64,000 nt of DNA, taken from assembly GCA_016125275.1 (NCBI GenBank), contig WGMB01000013.1, forward strand, positions 61,097 through 125,096, written 5' to 3'. Origin of the DNA: Acidobacteriota bacterium (GTDB lineage Bacteria > Acidobacteriota > Terriglobia > Bryobacterales > UBA6623). The notes below the pieces were generated by a model. It worked only from the letters and a program-made list of their open reading frames with translations, was not told the origin of the DNA and did no database searches. Below are positions 54,039-62,218 of this stretch, piece by piece. Position numbers and translations under genes: made by a program. Positions within the stretch are counted from its first letter, which is position 1. Each line of letters starts with the position of its first letter.

Positions 54039-54473
54039 TCAGGCCAGGTGAGCCGCGCCACAGACGCATTCGGCGGCGCGTTTCTCCATCGCATCCTTCG
54101 CTTTCTCGAGCCGCGCGATGCGGCCCTCGAGCCCGTCGGCGGCGCGATAGATGCGCGCCTGCTGCAACACCACGTGGGCGGCTTGCACCCGGGCTCCGGC
54201 CCAGGGCTCAGGCGCAGCGCCTGCCATCGCGTCGGCCAGCGTTCGGGCGGCCTGCACGGTCAGGTGGAGCAACTGCAGGCCCGCGAGGTTGAAGGCGTCT
54301 TCGGCGTCGCCCTCCAGGCGAGATTGAAAGGCTTCGTCGGACTCGAGCCAGCCGAACAACTCCTCCAAGGGAACGCCCGCGCTACAGGCCGCCTCGGCGA
54401 CCGACGGGGCGTCGAGGAGTCGGGCGAGGGCGCGCTGCTGCGCGGCGGAGAGGGGCGGCAAGGGTGCGGACAT
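54039..54473 (-). CDS. Small HTH/coiled-coil protein related in plan to the 144-aa protein near the CRISPR array
   Basis: 144 aa, exactly as long as the HTH protein at 20857. 'LSAAQQRALARLLDAPSVAEAACSAGVPLEELFGWLE' is a helix-turn-helix of the same plan, but the recognition helix is acidic. A middle helical part follows, then a coiled coil 'LEGRIARLEKAKDAMEKRAAECVCG' with two Cys at the end. GGAGG 9 bases upstream of ATG 54473. Stops one base after the ankyrin stop. Not recognised beyond this. Confidence 0.6.
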   Translation of the reverse strand: MSAPLPPLSAAQQRALARLLDAPSVAEAACSAGVPLEELFGWLESDEAFQSRLEGDAEDAFNLAGLQLLHLTVQAARTLADAMAGAAPEPWAGARVQAAHVVLQQARIYRAADGLEGRIARLEKAKDAMEKRAAECVCGAAHLA

Positions 54474-54497
54474 CGTGGGGATCCTCCAAAAATGACG

Positions 54498-54523
54498 AGA
54501 GGCCGGACATCGGTCCGGCCTCT
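54498..54523 (-). promoter_or_regulatory. Hairpin with T-run in the leader of the 144-aa HTH-like gene
   Basis: AGAGGCCGGAC, 4-base loop, GTCCGGCCTCT (11 bp). On the - strand it is followed by CGTCATTTTT and then the ribosome site GGAGG. It could act as an attenuator ahead of the gene. Confidence 0.5.
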
Positions 54524-54667
54524 GCTTCCAGCGTAAGCCGGGCTGTCAAGTCCGACCGCTCCGGTCAGAAGCGGATCGGCAGATCCGTCGGGATGAGGGC
54601 GCGCCACGCCGGCGTTTCGTGAGGGACATCCAAGGTGCTTCATCGTACATGCGGGAGCCGCCGCCCG

Positions 54668-54687
54668 GCGCCGTTGTGAAACGGCGC
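54668..54687. repeat. Inverted repeat upstream of the SBBP gene
   Basis: GCGCCGTT, loop GTGA, AACGGCGC, about 90 bases before the ATG at 54780. The rest of the 54524-54779 region shows no gene. Confidence 0.45.
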
Positions 54688-54779
54688 TGAAACACCCGGC
54701 CGCCTTGCAGCCCTCTACCTCCCAGCGGGCGCTACCGACGCCCCGACGTGCGCCCGCACGAGATCCAGGAGTTCCCCCG

Positions 54780-57542
54780 ATGAAGAGAACGTTTCTTCTT
54801 GCCGCTTCGCTGTGTTGTTCCGCTTTCCTGCCGCCAGGGTCCCAGGCGGCTCCCTCGTTCCAACCGTCCCTACTGTTCGAGCAGAATCTGGGCCAGGCGC
54901 CGACGGAGGCTCGCTTCGTCGCCCGCGGACCGGCGGTCCGGGCCGCCTTCACGCCGGACCGTGCGGTGTTGCGGCTGACGCCCCGGTCGAAGCCGGCGGA
55001 AACGATCACTCTGCGCTTTCTGGACGGCTCGTCCGCCGTGCGGATCTCCGGCGATGACCGGCGTATCGAGAAGCGCAACTACCTCAGGGCGTCCGGCGCG
55101 GTGAGCGACATCCCGACGTTCGGCCGGATTCGGTACGAGAACCTCTATCCCGGCGTGGACCTGGTCTTCTACGAGAAGGCGGGCCGCCTGGAGTACGACT
55201 ACATCCTGCAACCGGGCGCGAGCCTGGAGTTGGTGCGCTTCGAGGTCTCCGGAGCCGCGACGATCGAGGCCGACGGCGGCGCCCTGCGCATCCTGGGCGA
55301 GAACACCGAGATCCTGCAGCAGGCGCCGCGCGCGTTTCAAGGCGGCTCGGAAGTCCCGGTCGAGTATGTCTCTCTGGGTTCGAACCGCTTCGGCTTTCGG
55401 GTGGAGGACCACGACCCCGACGCGGAGCTCGTCATCGACCCGGTCGTGGACTATTCCAGCTACCTCGGCGCCGGCGACGATGATTTCGCCAACGCCGTCG
55501 CCGTCGGTGAAGACGGCGCCGCATACCTGACCGGCCGCACGGATTCCTCGGACTTCGTGGTCTCCAGCGGCGCGCTGCTGCCGCAGTTCGGGGGCGACGA
55601 AGCCGACGCCTTCGTCACGAAGTTCGACGCGGGCGGCTCGCAGATCCTTTGGTCGACCTTCTACGGTTCCGAGAGCACAGATTTCGCCAACGACATCGCC
55701 GTCAACAGCGCGGGCGAGGTCTACATCACGGGCTGGACGGAATCCCAGAACCTGCCAGTCGACGGATTTCAGACCGAGTATGCCGGCAACGCGGACTGTT
55801 TCGTGGCGAAACTGAACCCGGACGGAGCTTCGCTGGCCTTCGCCACCTACCTCGGCCACGGCGACGAGGATAGCTGCAACGCCATCGCGCTCGACGACGC
55901 CGGGGCGGCTTTCGTGGCGGGCTACACCAAGTCCGTCGACTTCCCCGTGTCCGACGGTTCCTATCAGTCCAACAAGTCCAGTGGTCGAGACGCCTTCGTC
56001 GTCAAGCTCTCCGCCAACGGCGGGGGCTTTGCCTGGGGCTCCTTCGTGGGCGGCATCGGCGATGACACGGCCAACGATCTGACGATCGACGCCAACGGCG
56101 TGATCTACCTGGTCGGCGACACGACCTCGACGGACTTTCCGGTGACCGACGACGCCTACCAGAACATCCTCTCCGGCGGCCGAGACGCCTTCCTGACCAA
56201 GCTGAACGCCGACGGCGCGGGCATTGCTTACAGCAGCCTGTTCGGAGGCGCCGCCGAGGATCTGGCGCTGGGCGTCACGCTCGGCCCTCAGGGAGACATC
56301 TACTTCGTCGGCGAAGCCGGCTCGGCGGACCTGCCCCGGACGATCGAGCCGATCCAGAACGTCTTTGGCGGCGGCGACAGCGACGCCTTCGTGGCGATGT
56401 TCGACCCGACCGGCAGGCTGCCGATGCTGGCGACCTTCCTGGGCGGCGACGGCCGTGATTTTGCCAACGACGTAGTCGTGGATGAGTCCGGCAGAATCTT
56501 CCTGGCCGGAGCCACCGACTCCTCTAACTTCTCCCTGACCGAGAACGCCGTTCTGCCCGAGTATCGAGGCAAGCTCGACGCCTTTGTGGCGCAATGGGAA
56601 GGCGCCGGAGTCGGCGTGCTGCATTCGAGCTACTACGGCGGGGAGAACGACGACGAAGCCCGCGGCCTCGCCCTCTCGAGCGACGGCCGTCTGTACGTCG
56701 CCGGCTACACCCGCTCGAACAACTTCCCGCTCACCGACGACGCCTACCAGAACACCTTCAACGAGGACGACCTGAACCCGCTAGAAGATCCGCCGGCCGA
56801 GGCTTTCCTGGTACGGGTCTCGCCTTCGGAGGGCGAAGCGGCCTTCACGACCGTGTCTAGTGCCAGCTTCCGGCCCGGAGCCGTCACCGCGGGCTCGATC
56901 GTGACCGGTTTTGGCACGGATCTGGCGGCGCAGGACGAGAGCGCCACGGCGCTTCCTCTGCCGACCAATCTGGGCGGCATCGAAGTCCGGCTGGTGGACC
57001 AGTTCGACAACGAGACGCCCGCTGAGATCTTCTTCGTCTCCTCCGGCCAGGTGAACTTTCTGGTTCCGGAAGGGTTGGCGCCGGAGCGCTACGAGGTGGA
57101 AGTGGTCAAGAACGGCGCGGTCGTCTCGCGGGGCTTCGTGCAGGTCGGCGCGGTGGCGCCGGGTCTGTTCTCGGCGGATATGAGCGGCAGCGGTCCCGCC
57201 GCGGCCCTGATCGCCCAACGGAGCGGAACGACGGTGACCAACGACCCGATCTTCATGCAGAACGCGCAAGGCGGTGTCGACCTGGTGGCGATTGACGTCT
57301 CATCCGCCGACGAGAGCGTGCTAGAGCTGTTCGGTACAGGCATCAGCGGCGCGACCGACGTGCAGGCGCTGGTTGACGGCCGCTCGGCGCCGGTGCTATT
57401 CGCCGGTCCCCAGGGCGAGTTTGTCGGCCTGGATCAGGTGAACGTACAACTCCCCGGAGATTTCGCCGGCGCGGGCGAAGTCACGGTTCAACTGGTGGCG
57501 GACGGCGTTGCTTCAAACGCCGTGCGGATACTGCTGCAGTAG
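54780..57542 (+). CDS. Large exported SBBP beta-propeller-repeat protein
   Basis: 920 aa from ATG 54780 with CAGGAG upstream and a signal peptide ending GSQAA. Residues 25-220 form a conserved N-terminal beta domain (FEQNLGQAPTEARFVARG). About eight SBBP repeats of ~60 residues follow (220-690), each with 'DDFANAVAVGEDGAAYLTG'-like blocks ending in 'DAFVTKFD'. The last ~220 residues begin SSASFRPGAVTAGSIVTGFG and contain 'FFVSSGQVNFLVPEGL', a domain common as the C-terminus of surface proteins in Solibacter. Probably cell-surface or secreted; binding partner unknown. Confidence 0.87.
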   Translation: MKRTFLLAASLCCSAFLPPGSQAAPSFQPSLLFEQNLGQAPTEARFVARGPAVRAAFTPDRAVLRLTPRSKPAETITLRFLDGSSAVRISGDDRRIEKRNYLRASGAVSDIPTFGRIRYENLYPGVDLVFYEKAGRLEYDYILQPGASLELVRFEVSGAATIEADGGALRILGENTEILQQAPRAFQGGSEVPVEYVSLGSNRFGFRVEDHDPDAELVIDPVVDYSSYLGAGDDDFANAVAVGEDGAAYLTGRTDSSDFVVSSGALLPQFGGDEADAFVTKFDAGGSQILWSTFYGSESTDFANDIAVNSAGEVYITGWTESQNLPVDGFQTEYAGNADCFVAKLNPDGASLAFATYLGHGDEDSCNAIALDDAGAAFVAGYTKSVDFPVSDGSYQSNKSSGRDAFVVKLSANGGGFAWGSFVGGIGDDTANDLTIDANGVIYLVGDTTSTDFPVTDDAYQNILSGGRDAFLTKLNADGAGIAYSSLFGGAAEDLALGVTLGPQGDIYFVGEAGSADLPRTIEPIQNVFGGGDSDAFVAMFDPTGRLPMLATFLGGDGRDFANDVVVDESGRIFLAGATDSSNFSLTENAVLPEYRGKLDAFVAQWEGAGVGVLHSSYYGGENDDEARGLALSSDGRLYVAGYTRSNNFPLTDDAYQNTFNEDDLNPLEDPPAEAFLVRVSPSEGEAAFTTVSSASFRPGAVTAGSIVTGFGTDLAAQDESATALPLPTNLGGIEVRLVDQFDNETPAEIFFVSSGQVNFLVPEGLAPERYEVEVVKNGAVVSRGFVQVGAVAPGLFSADMSGSGPAAALIAQRSGTTVTNDPIFMQNAQGGVDLVAIDVSSADESVLELFGTGISGATDVQALVDGRSAPVLFAGPQGEFVGLDQVNVQLPGDFAGAGEVTVQLVADGVASNAVRILLQ

Positions 57543-57601
57543 AGGTGCGGCAGGGGAACGGGCCCGAAATCCTCGGCTCGTTCCCCGCTCCCCCATCCCG
57601 C

Positions 57602-57997
57602 TCAGAAGAGGCGCTCGAACCCTTCCTTCGTCTGGCGGGTCTTCTCCCTCGGAATCCAGTAGCTATCACGGGCCGGTCCCCGTCGATCCAAGGGGTCCCG
57701 GCCGAACAGGCGGGTGAGAAAGCCTAGCGGGGCCAGCGCTAGATAAAAAGCCGCCGAGAGGATGATGCGGCTGTTGATCGCTCCCAAGACGCCGGCCAAC
57801 CGCATCCAGGCGGCGTGAAAAGCCCGGGCGCCGGCCGGGAAGAGCAATCCGGTCAGCAGCAGGAGCCCGGCGGCGGCGCCAAACCCCATCCAGAGCGCGG
57901 GCCGGTCGCGATAGTAGTTCCAGGCGGCGATCGCCAGAAACACCACCCCGACCAGCAGGGTCGACTTGCGGGCCTGTCCGGGGGAAGCTTCAGTCAA
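57602..57997 (-). CDS. SxtJ-like membrane protein
   Basis: 131 aa, three to four hydrophobic segments (LLVGVVFLAIAAWNYY, ALWMGFGAAAGLLLLTGLLF, IILSAAFYLALAPLGFLTRLFG). The ending 'DPLDRRGPARDSYWIPRE' is characteristic of SxtJ-family proteins found beside carbamoyltransferases. Overlaps the carbamoyltransferase stop by 8 bases. Role unproven, perhaps membrane anchoring of the enzyme. Confidence 0.75.
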   Translation of the reverse strand: MTEASPGQARKSTLLVGVVFLAIAAWNYYRDRPALWMGFGAAAGLLLLTGLLFPAGARAFHAAWMRLAGVLGAINSRIILSAAFYLALAPLGFLTRLFGRDPLDRRGPARDSYWIPREKTRQTKEGFERLF

Positions 57998-59822
57998 GCT
58001 GGAACTCCTCCTGCCAGGCCGTGTCCTTGGCGGTTTGCGGTTGGGCCTGCTTTTCGATCAGGAAGTCCCCGCAGACGAGCAGGTCCATCTCGGTGCGCAT
58101 GAAGCAGCGGTAAGCGTCCTCGGGGGTGCAGACGATGGGCTCGCCGCGCACGTTGAAAGAGGTGTTCACCACGACGGGGCAGCCGGTCAGCCGGTGGAAT
58201 TCGGCGATCAGCTCGTAGTAGACGCCGTTGACGTCCGGGCGCACCGTCTGGACGCGCGCGGAGTAGTCCACGTGGGTCACGGCCGGGATCGTCGAGCGCG
58301 GCACGTTGAGCTTCTCGATCCCGAACAGCTCCTCCTGCCGCTCGGTCATGGGGATTCGCAGCTCCTGCTTCACGGGAGCCACGAGCAACATATAAGGGGA
58401 GTCGGCGTCGAGCTCGAAGTAGTCGGCGACGCGCTCGCGCAACACCGACGGCGCGAACGGCCGAAAGCTCTCGCGGTACTTGATCTTCAGGTTCATCACC
58501 GACTGCATTTTGGGAGAGCGAGGGTCGCCCAGAATGCTGCGTCCGCCCAGGGCGCGCGGCCCGAACTCCATGCGGCCGTGAAACCACCCGACGACCTTTT
58601 CGTCGGCCAGCGCTCGCGCGGCCTCGCGCAACAGCTCCGCCCGGCTCACTCTTCGGTAGCGAGCCCCGAGCGCCTCCAGGGCAGCCTCGATTGCGTCGTT
58701 GTCGTAGGAAGGGCCCAAGTAGGAGCCCTTCATGGCGTCACCGCGCCGGCGGATGGCGGCCGCGTCGCGCGGCTGATCCAGATACTGGTGCCAAACCGAG
58801 AGAGCCGCGCCGAGGGCTCCGCCCGCGTCGCCCGCCGCCGGCTGAATCCAGAGCTCCTCGAACGGCCCTTCCCGCAACAGCCGCCCGTTGCCCACACAGT
58901 TGAGCGCCACGCCGCCGGCCAGGCACAGGTTCTTCTCACCGGTCTGGGCGTGGACGTGCCGCGCCATCCGCAACATGGCCAGCTCGACGACCTCCTGCAC
59001 CGACCGCGCCAGGTCCATCTCGCGCTGGGTCAACTGCGACTCCTGCTTGCGGGCCGGGGCGCCGAACAGGGCGTCGAAGGCACGGTTGGTCATGGTCAGC
59101 CCCTGGCAGTAGTTGAAGTACCGCATGTTGAGGCGCACCGAGCCGTCCTCGCGCACGTCCACCAGCTCGTCGAGGATCTTCTGGACGTACTTGGGCTCCC
59201 CATAAGGGGCCAGGCCCATCACCTTGTATTCCCCGGAGTTGACCCGAAAACCGGTGTAGTAGGTGAAGGCGGAGTAGAGCAGGCCGATGGAGTGGGGAAA
59301 GCGCGTCTCCGCTATCAGGTGCAGCTCGTTGCCGCGGCCGTGGCCGAACGCGGAGGTGGCCCACTCGCCCACACCGTCGATCGTCAGCACGGCGGCCGAC
59401 TCGAATGGAGACGGGAAGAAGGCGCTGGCCGCGTGCGACTCATGGTGCTCGGTGAACAGCACCTTCGTCGACTCACCGAACCGCTTGGCGATGTCCTCCC
59501 GCATCCAGAGCTTCTCGCGCAGCCACAGGGGCATCGCTTGCAGGAACGAACGAATGCCGGAAGGGGCGTAGTCGAGGTAAGTCTCCAGCAGACGGTCGAA
59601 CTTCTGGAGCGGCTTGTCGTAGAACACGACGCAATCGAGCCCGTCGGGTCCGACGCCGGCCTCGCGCAGGCAATATTCGATGGCGTGAGATGGGAAGGCG
59701 TGGTCGTGCTTCTTGCGAGTAAACCTTTCTTCCTGAGCCGCCGCCACGATCTCGCCGTCTCGCACGAGCGCGGCGGCCGAGTCGTGATAGTAGGCCGAGA
59801 GACCGAGGATGTGGACAGCCAT
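57990..59822 (-). CDS. NodU/TobZ-family O-carbamoyltransferase
   Basis: 610 aa. N-terminal Kae1-like domain: ILGLSAYYHDSAAALVRDG, metal His in 'FTEHHESHAASAFF', 'VLTIDGVGEWATS'. The C-terminal YrdC-like domain begins near residue 420, with 'FHGRMEFGPRALGGRSILGD' and 'CPVVVNTSFNVRGEPIV'. Uses carbamoyl phosphate and ATP to carbamoylate a hydroxyl of a sugar, antibiotic or surface glycan. The acceptor gene is not in sight. Sits with the SxtJ-like gene downstream. Confidence 0.9.
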   Translation of the reverse strand: MAVHILGLSAYYHDSAAALVRDGEIVAAAQEERFTRKKHDHAFPSHAIEYCLREAGVGPDGLDCVVFYDKPLQKFDRLLETYLDYAPSGIRSFLQAMPLWLREKLWMREDIAKRFGESTKVLFTEHHESHAASAFFPSPFESAAVLTIDGVGEWATSAFGHGRGNELHLIAETRFPHSIGLLYSAFTYYTGFRVNSGEYKVMGLAPYGEPKYVQKILDELVDVREDGSVRLNMRYFNYCQGLTMTNRAFDALFGAPARKQESQLTQREMDLARSVQEVVELAMLRMARHVHAQTGEKNLCLAGGVALNCVGNGRLLREGPFEELWIQPAAGDAGGALGAALSVWHQYLDQPRDAAAIRRRGDAMKGSYLGPSYDNDAIEAALEALGARYRRVSRAELLREAARALADEKVVGWFHGRMEFGPRALGGRSILGDPRSPKMQSVMNLKIKYRESFRPFAPSVLRERVADYFELDADSPYMLLVAPVKQELRIPMTERQEELFGIEKLNVPRSTIPAVTHVDYSARVQTVRPDVNGVYYELIAEFHRLTGCPVVVNTSFNVRGEPIVCTPEDAYRCFMRTEMDLLVCGDFLIEKQAQPQTAKDTAWQEEFQLD

Positions 59823-59912
59823 CTCTTGCGGGTGGAGGCAAGCCCTGTGACAGGGGAACCCTGAGTATGGAGCGGCGCGCCCCGTCGCGGCAAGAACGGC
59901 CGCTTGGGCGGT

Positions 59913-61379
59913 CTACGCGGCTCCGGAGACGAAACCCCGAACCGCCAAAGCCCGCACCATGGCGGCGCACTCGGCGGCGGTGCGTTCCGGGTCTTGCCCG
60001 GCCTGCTGGGCGACCGCCGCGGCGATCTCACGCAGGGTCCGGCGGCCGTCGAGCGCGGCCAGCATGGGCAACACCGAAGGGTCCGTGGGCAGCCGGTCCG
60101 GAATGCCGTCGCGCAGCTCGAGCTGGACTACGGTCAGCTTCCACTGCCCGTCCTCCAACTTCAACTGCTGCCGCAACTCGATGCTGTCCGCCAGCTTCGG
60201 CTTGCTGTCCAACAGGGTCTCGTCGTCGGTCCCGTAGGCGTAGTCCAGGCTGTTGAAGCGATTGCGCAGCGGCTCGCCGGCGTTGTCGAAGCCTTCCGGA
60301 ATCTCCCGCAAGTGCGTCCAGTTTTCACCGGATCGCTTGCGCAAGGTCATTACGCCGCCATGAATCTCACGCACGCCGAGCCCGGCGAAGTACTTGCTCC
60401 ACTCGGGGAAGCGATGCTCCAGGGCGGCGCTGCCTTCCACAGTCTCTGAAATGCGCTGCAAGGAGTAGCGGTCGGCCTCGACCGTGTAGCCCTTGCCGGC
60501 CCAAGCGTCGCAGCCGATCCCGTCGAACCACTCCTCCAGACGATCCTTCCAGGTTTGCCCTTCGAGCCCGGCCCACTCGAAGACCATCTGATAGAAGCCT
60601 CCGTCGCGCAGGTAGTCGCCGGCCTCCCGGACGAGCATGCGGCAGAAGCCGTCGAGCTCGTAAGGGTTCTCGCAGAACATCATGTCGTTGCCCGGCGAGA
60701 TGAAGAAGGGAGGGTTGGTGAAGATGCGGTCGAACTTGCGGCCCTCCACGGGCTGCCAGACGTCGCCCACCAGCCACTCGATGTTCTCCACGCCGTTGAG
60801 GGCGGCGTTGAAGCGCGCGAACTCGATGGCGCGCGGGTTCAGGTCGGTGGCCACCACGTGGCGGCAGTAGCGCGCGGCGAGCAGGGCTACCGCACCGCAG
60901 CCGGTGCCCAGCTCGAGAGCGTCCTCCACGGGTTCCCGCAGCAGGTACTGCCCCAGCCGCCAGGTCGTACGGTTGACCATCAGCACGGCGTCGGGATTCG
61001 TTCCCGATTCCAGCTCCCGCAAATGGTCGGAAACCGCGTAAAAGTCCTCGAATATCGTCACCAGCAGGTCGGAACGATACCCTTCATCCGCTTGCCGCAC
61101 CAGCCCGGTCTCGAGCAGGATCTCGAGCTCCTCGGGCTCGATCGTCGCGCGGACCGTCGCCGAATCCACCGGCATCGCCAGCAGCAGCCAGCGGAGCAGG
61201 GTGTTGAGCGTGGTGGCCTGCTCGGCGCGGCCTTGCAACAGCGGCAGATTCTGTTTTCGGAAGGAGGCGGCCGGGTCCCGCCCCATCACTTTCGAGATGG
61301 TCTGGCGGTCGAAGTGAGCCCTCGCGAACAGGTCGCGCAGCTTCTGGGCGGCGGCGGGAGAGGGGGGAGTCAGCGTCAC
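59913..61379 (-). CDS. SAM-dependent methyltransferase (HemK/RsmC-like)
   Basis: 488 aa from a GTG at 61379 with GGAGG 6 bases upstream. An N-terminal helical domain (1-130) precedes the Rossmann methyltransferase with 'ALELGTGCGAVALLAARY' (SAM site) and NPPF in FTNPPFFISPG. That motif marks amino-methylating enzymes acting on N or nucleobases. The C-terminal ~150 residues are extra, with a winged-helix-like end 'RTLREIAAAVAQQAG'. Target (RNA, DNA or protein) is unknown. Probably cotranscribed with the carbamoyltransferase 90 bases on. Confidence 0.8.
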   Translation of the reverse strand: MTLTPPSPAAAQKLRDLFARAHFDRQTISKVMGRDPAASFRKQNLPLLQGRAEQATTLNTLLRWLLLAMPVDSATVRATIEPEELEILLETGLVRQADEGYRSDLLVTIFEDFYAVSDHLRELESGTNPDAVLMVNRTTWRLGQYLLREPVEDALELGTGCGAVALLAARYCRHVVATDLNPRAIEFARFNAALNGVENIEWLVGDVWQPVEGRKFDRIFTNPPFFISPGNDMMFCENPYELDGFCRMLVREAGDYLRDGGFYQMVFEWAGLEGQTWKDRLEEWFDGIGCDAWAGKGYTVEADRYSLQRISETVEGSAALEHRFPEWSKYFAGLGVREIHGGVMTLRKRSGENWTHLREIPEGFDNAGEPLRNRFNSLDYAYGTDDETLLDSKPKLADSIELRQQLKLEDGQWKLTVVQLELRDGIPDRLPTDPSVLPMLAALDGRRTLREIAAAVAQQAGQDPERTAAECAAMVRALAVRGFVSGAA

Positions 61380-61701
61380 GATCAGCCTCCGAGCCAATGG
61401 CCCAGCGGCCCCATCGTAGCAGACCTTCCCTGCGCTCCCGGAGGGGCGAATTAGGCCATGGGTTTGGCGCAGACCCTGTGATACACTCTCACCGCAGTCA
61501 GGCCCGTTCAACGCCCTGTCTAGGGCCGGCGACGGGGGATCACGGGGCCGTCGCGGCTGGGCGCGATTACCGTTCCGAACATCCAGAAACCGAATTGTTT
61601 TAGATATCCCAGCGCATTTTTTTGGCCGGCGGTCCGTCTGCTACGATGGCCGTTGCCCGCGCCCGCCGGCGCCGGCAGCGGTCGATTCTGGAGGTACAAC
61701 T
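61380..61701. promoter_or_regulatory. 322-base region before the type VI secretion operon
   Basis: Divergent between the methyltransferase and tssB. GATACACT lies near 61470, the same octamer as in the CRISPR repeat end, and may be a -10. A TTTTTTT run (61617-61623) follows a TAGATATCC segment. No coding region seen. Confidence 0.4.
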
Positions 61702-62214
61702 GTGGGACGAGAAAGCACTCAGCACAAACTCGATCGGGTCCGCGCCCCTCGCGTGCAAATCACCTACGACGTCGAGATCGGCGACGCTATTGAAATCAAG
61801 GAGCTTCCTTTTGTGGTGGGCGTTCTCGGCGACTTCACGGGTCAGCCCGAGCAGCCTCTGCCGAAGCTCAAAGAGCGCAAGTTCGTCGAGATCAATCCGG
61901 ACAACTTCGACTCCGTCCTCGACGGAATGAAGCCGCATCTGGCTTTCTCGGTCGAGAACAAGCTCAGCGACGATCCCGAAGCGGCCAACCTGAAGGTGGA
62001 CCTCCGCTTCCGCTCGATGGAAGACTTCGAGCCGGCCAACGTCGCCAAGCAGGTGAAGCCGCTCAAGGAGTTGCTGGATCTGCGGACGAGACTGTCGGAT
62101 CTGCGCGGCAAGCTGCAGGGCAACGACGAGCTCGACGAGTTGCTGCTCGACGCGGTGAATAACAACGACAAGTTGGGCAAGCTCAAGCAGGAAATCGGCA
62201 AGGAAGGAGAGTAG
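61702..62214 (+). CDS. tssB: Type VI secretion sheath protein TssB
   Basis: 170 aa, GTG start with GGAGG 9 bases upstream. Matches TssB/VipA: 'RVQITYDVEIGDAIEIKELPFVVGVLGDF', then 'FVEINPDNFDSVLDGMKPHL' and a helical C-terminus 'LLDLRTRLSDLRGKL'. With TssC it builds the contractile sheath. First gene of the operon in this window. Confidence 0.95.
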   Translation: MGRESTQHKLDRVRAPRVQITYDVEIGDAIEIKELPFVVGVLGDFTGQPEQPLPKLKERKFVEINPDNFDSVLDGMKPHLAFSVENKLSDDPEAANLKVDLRFRSMEDFEPANVAKQVKPLKELLDLRTRLSDLRGKLQGNDELDELLLDAVNNNDKLGKLKQEIGKEGE

Positions 62215-62218
62215 TCCC

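Noticed and set aside
61450..61480. Sigma-54-like TGGCGC...CTGTG upstream of the type VI genes
   Set aside because: The -12 GC is missing (GT instead); the GATACACT beside it is a more plausible sigma-70-type element.
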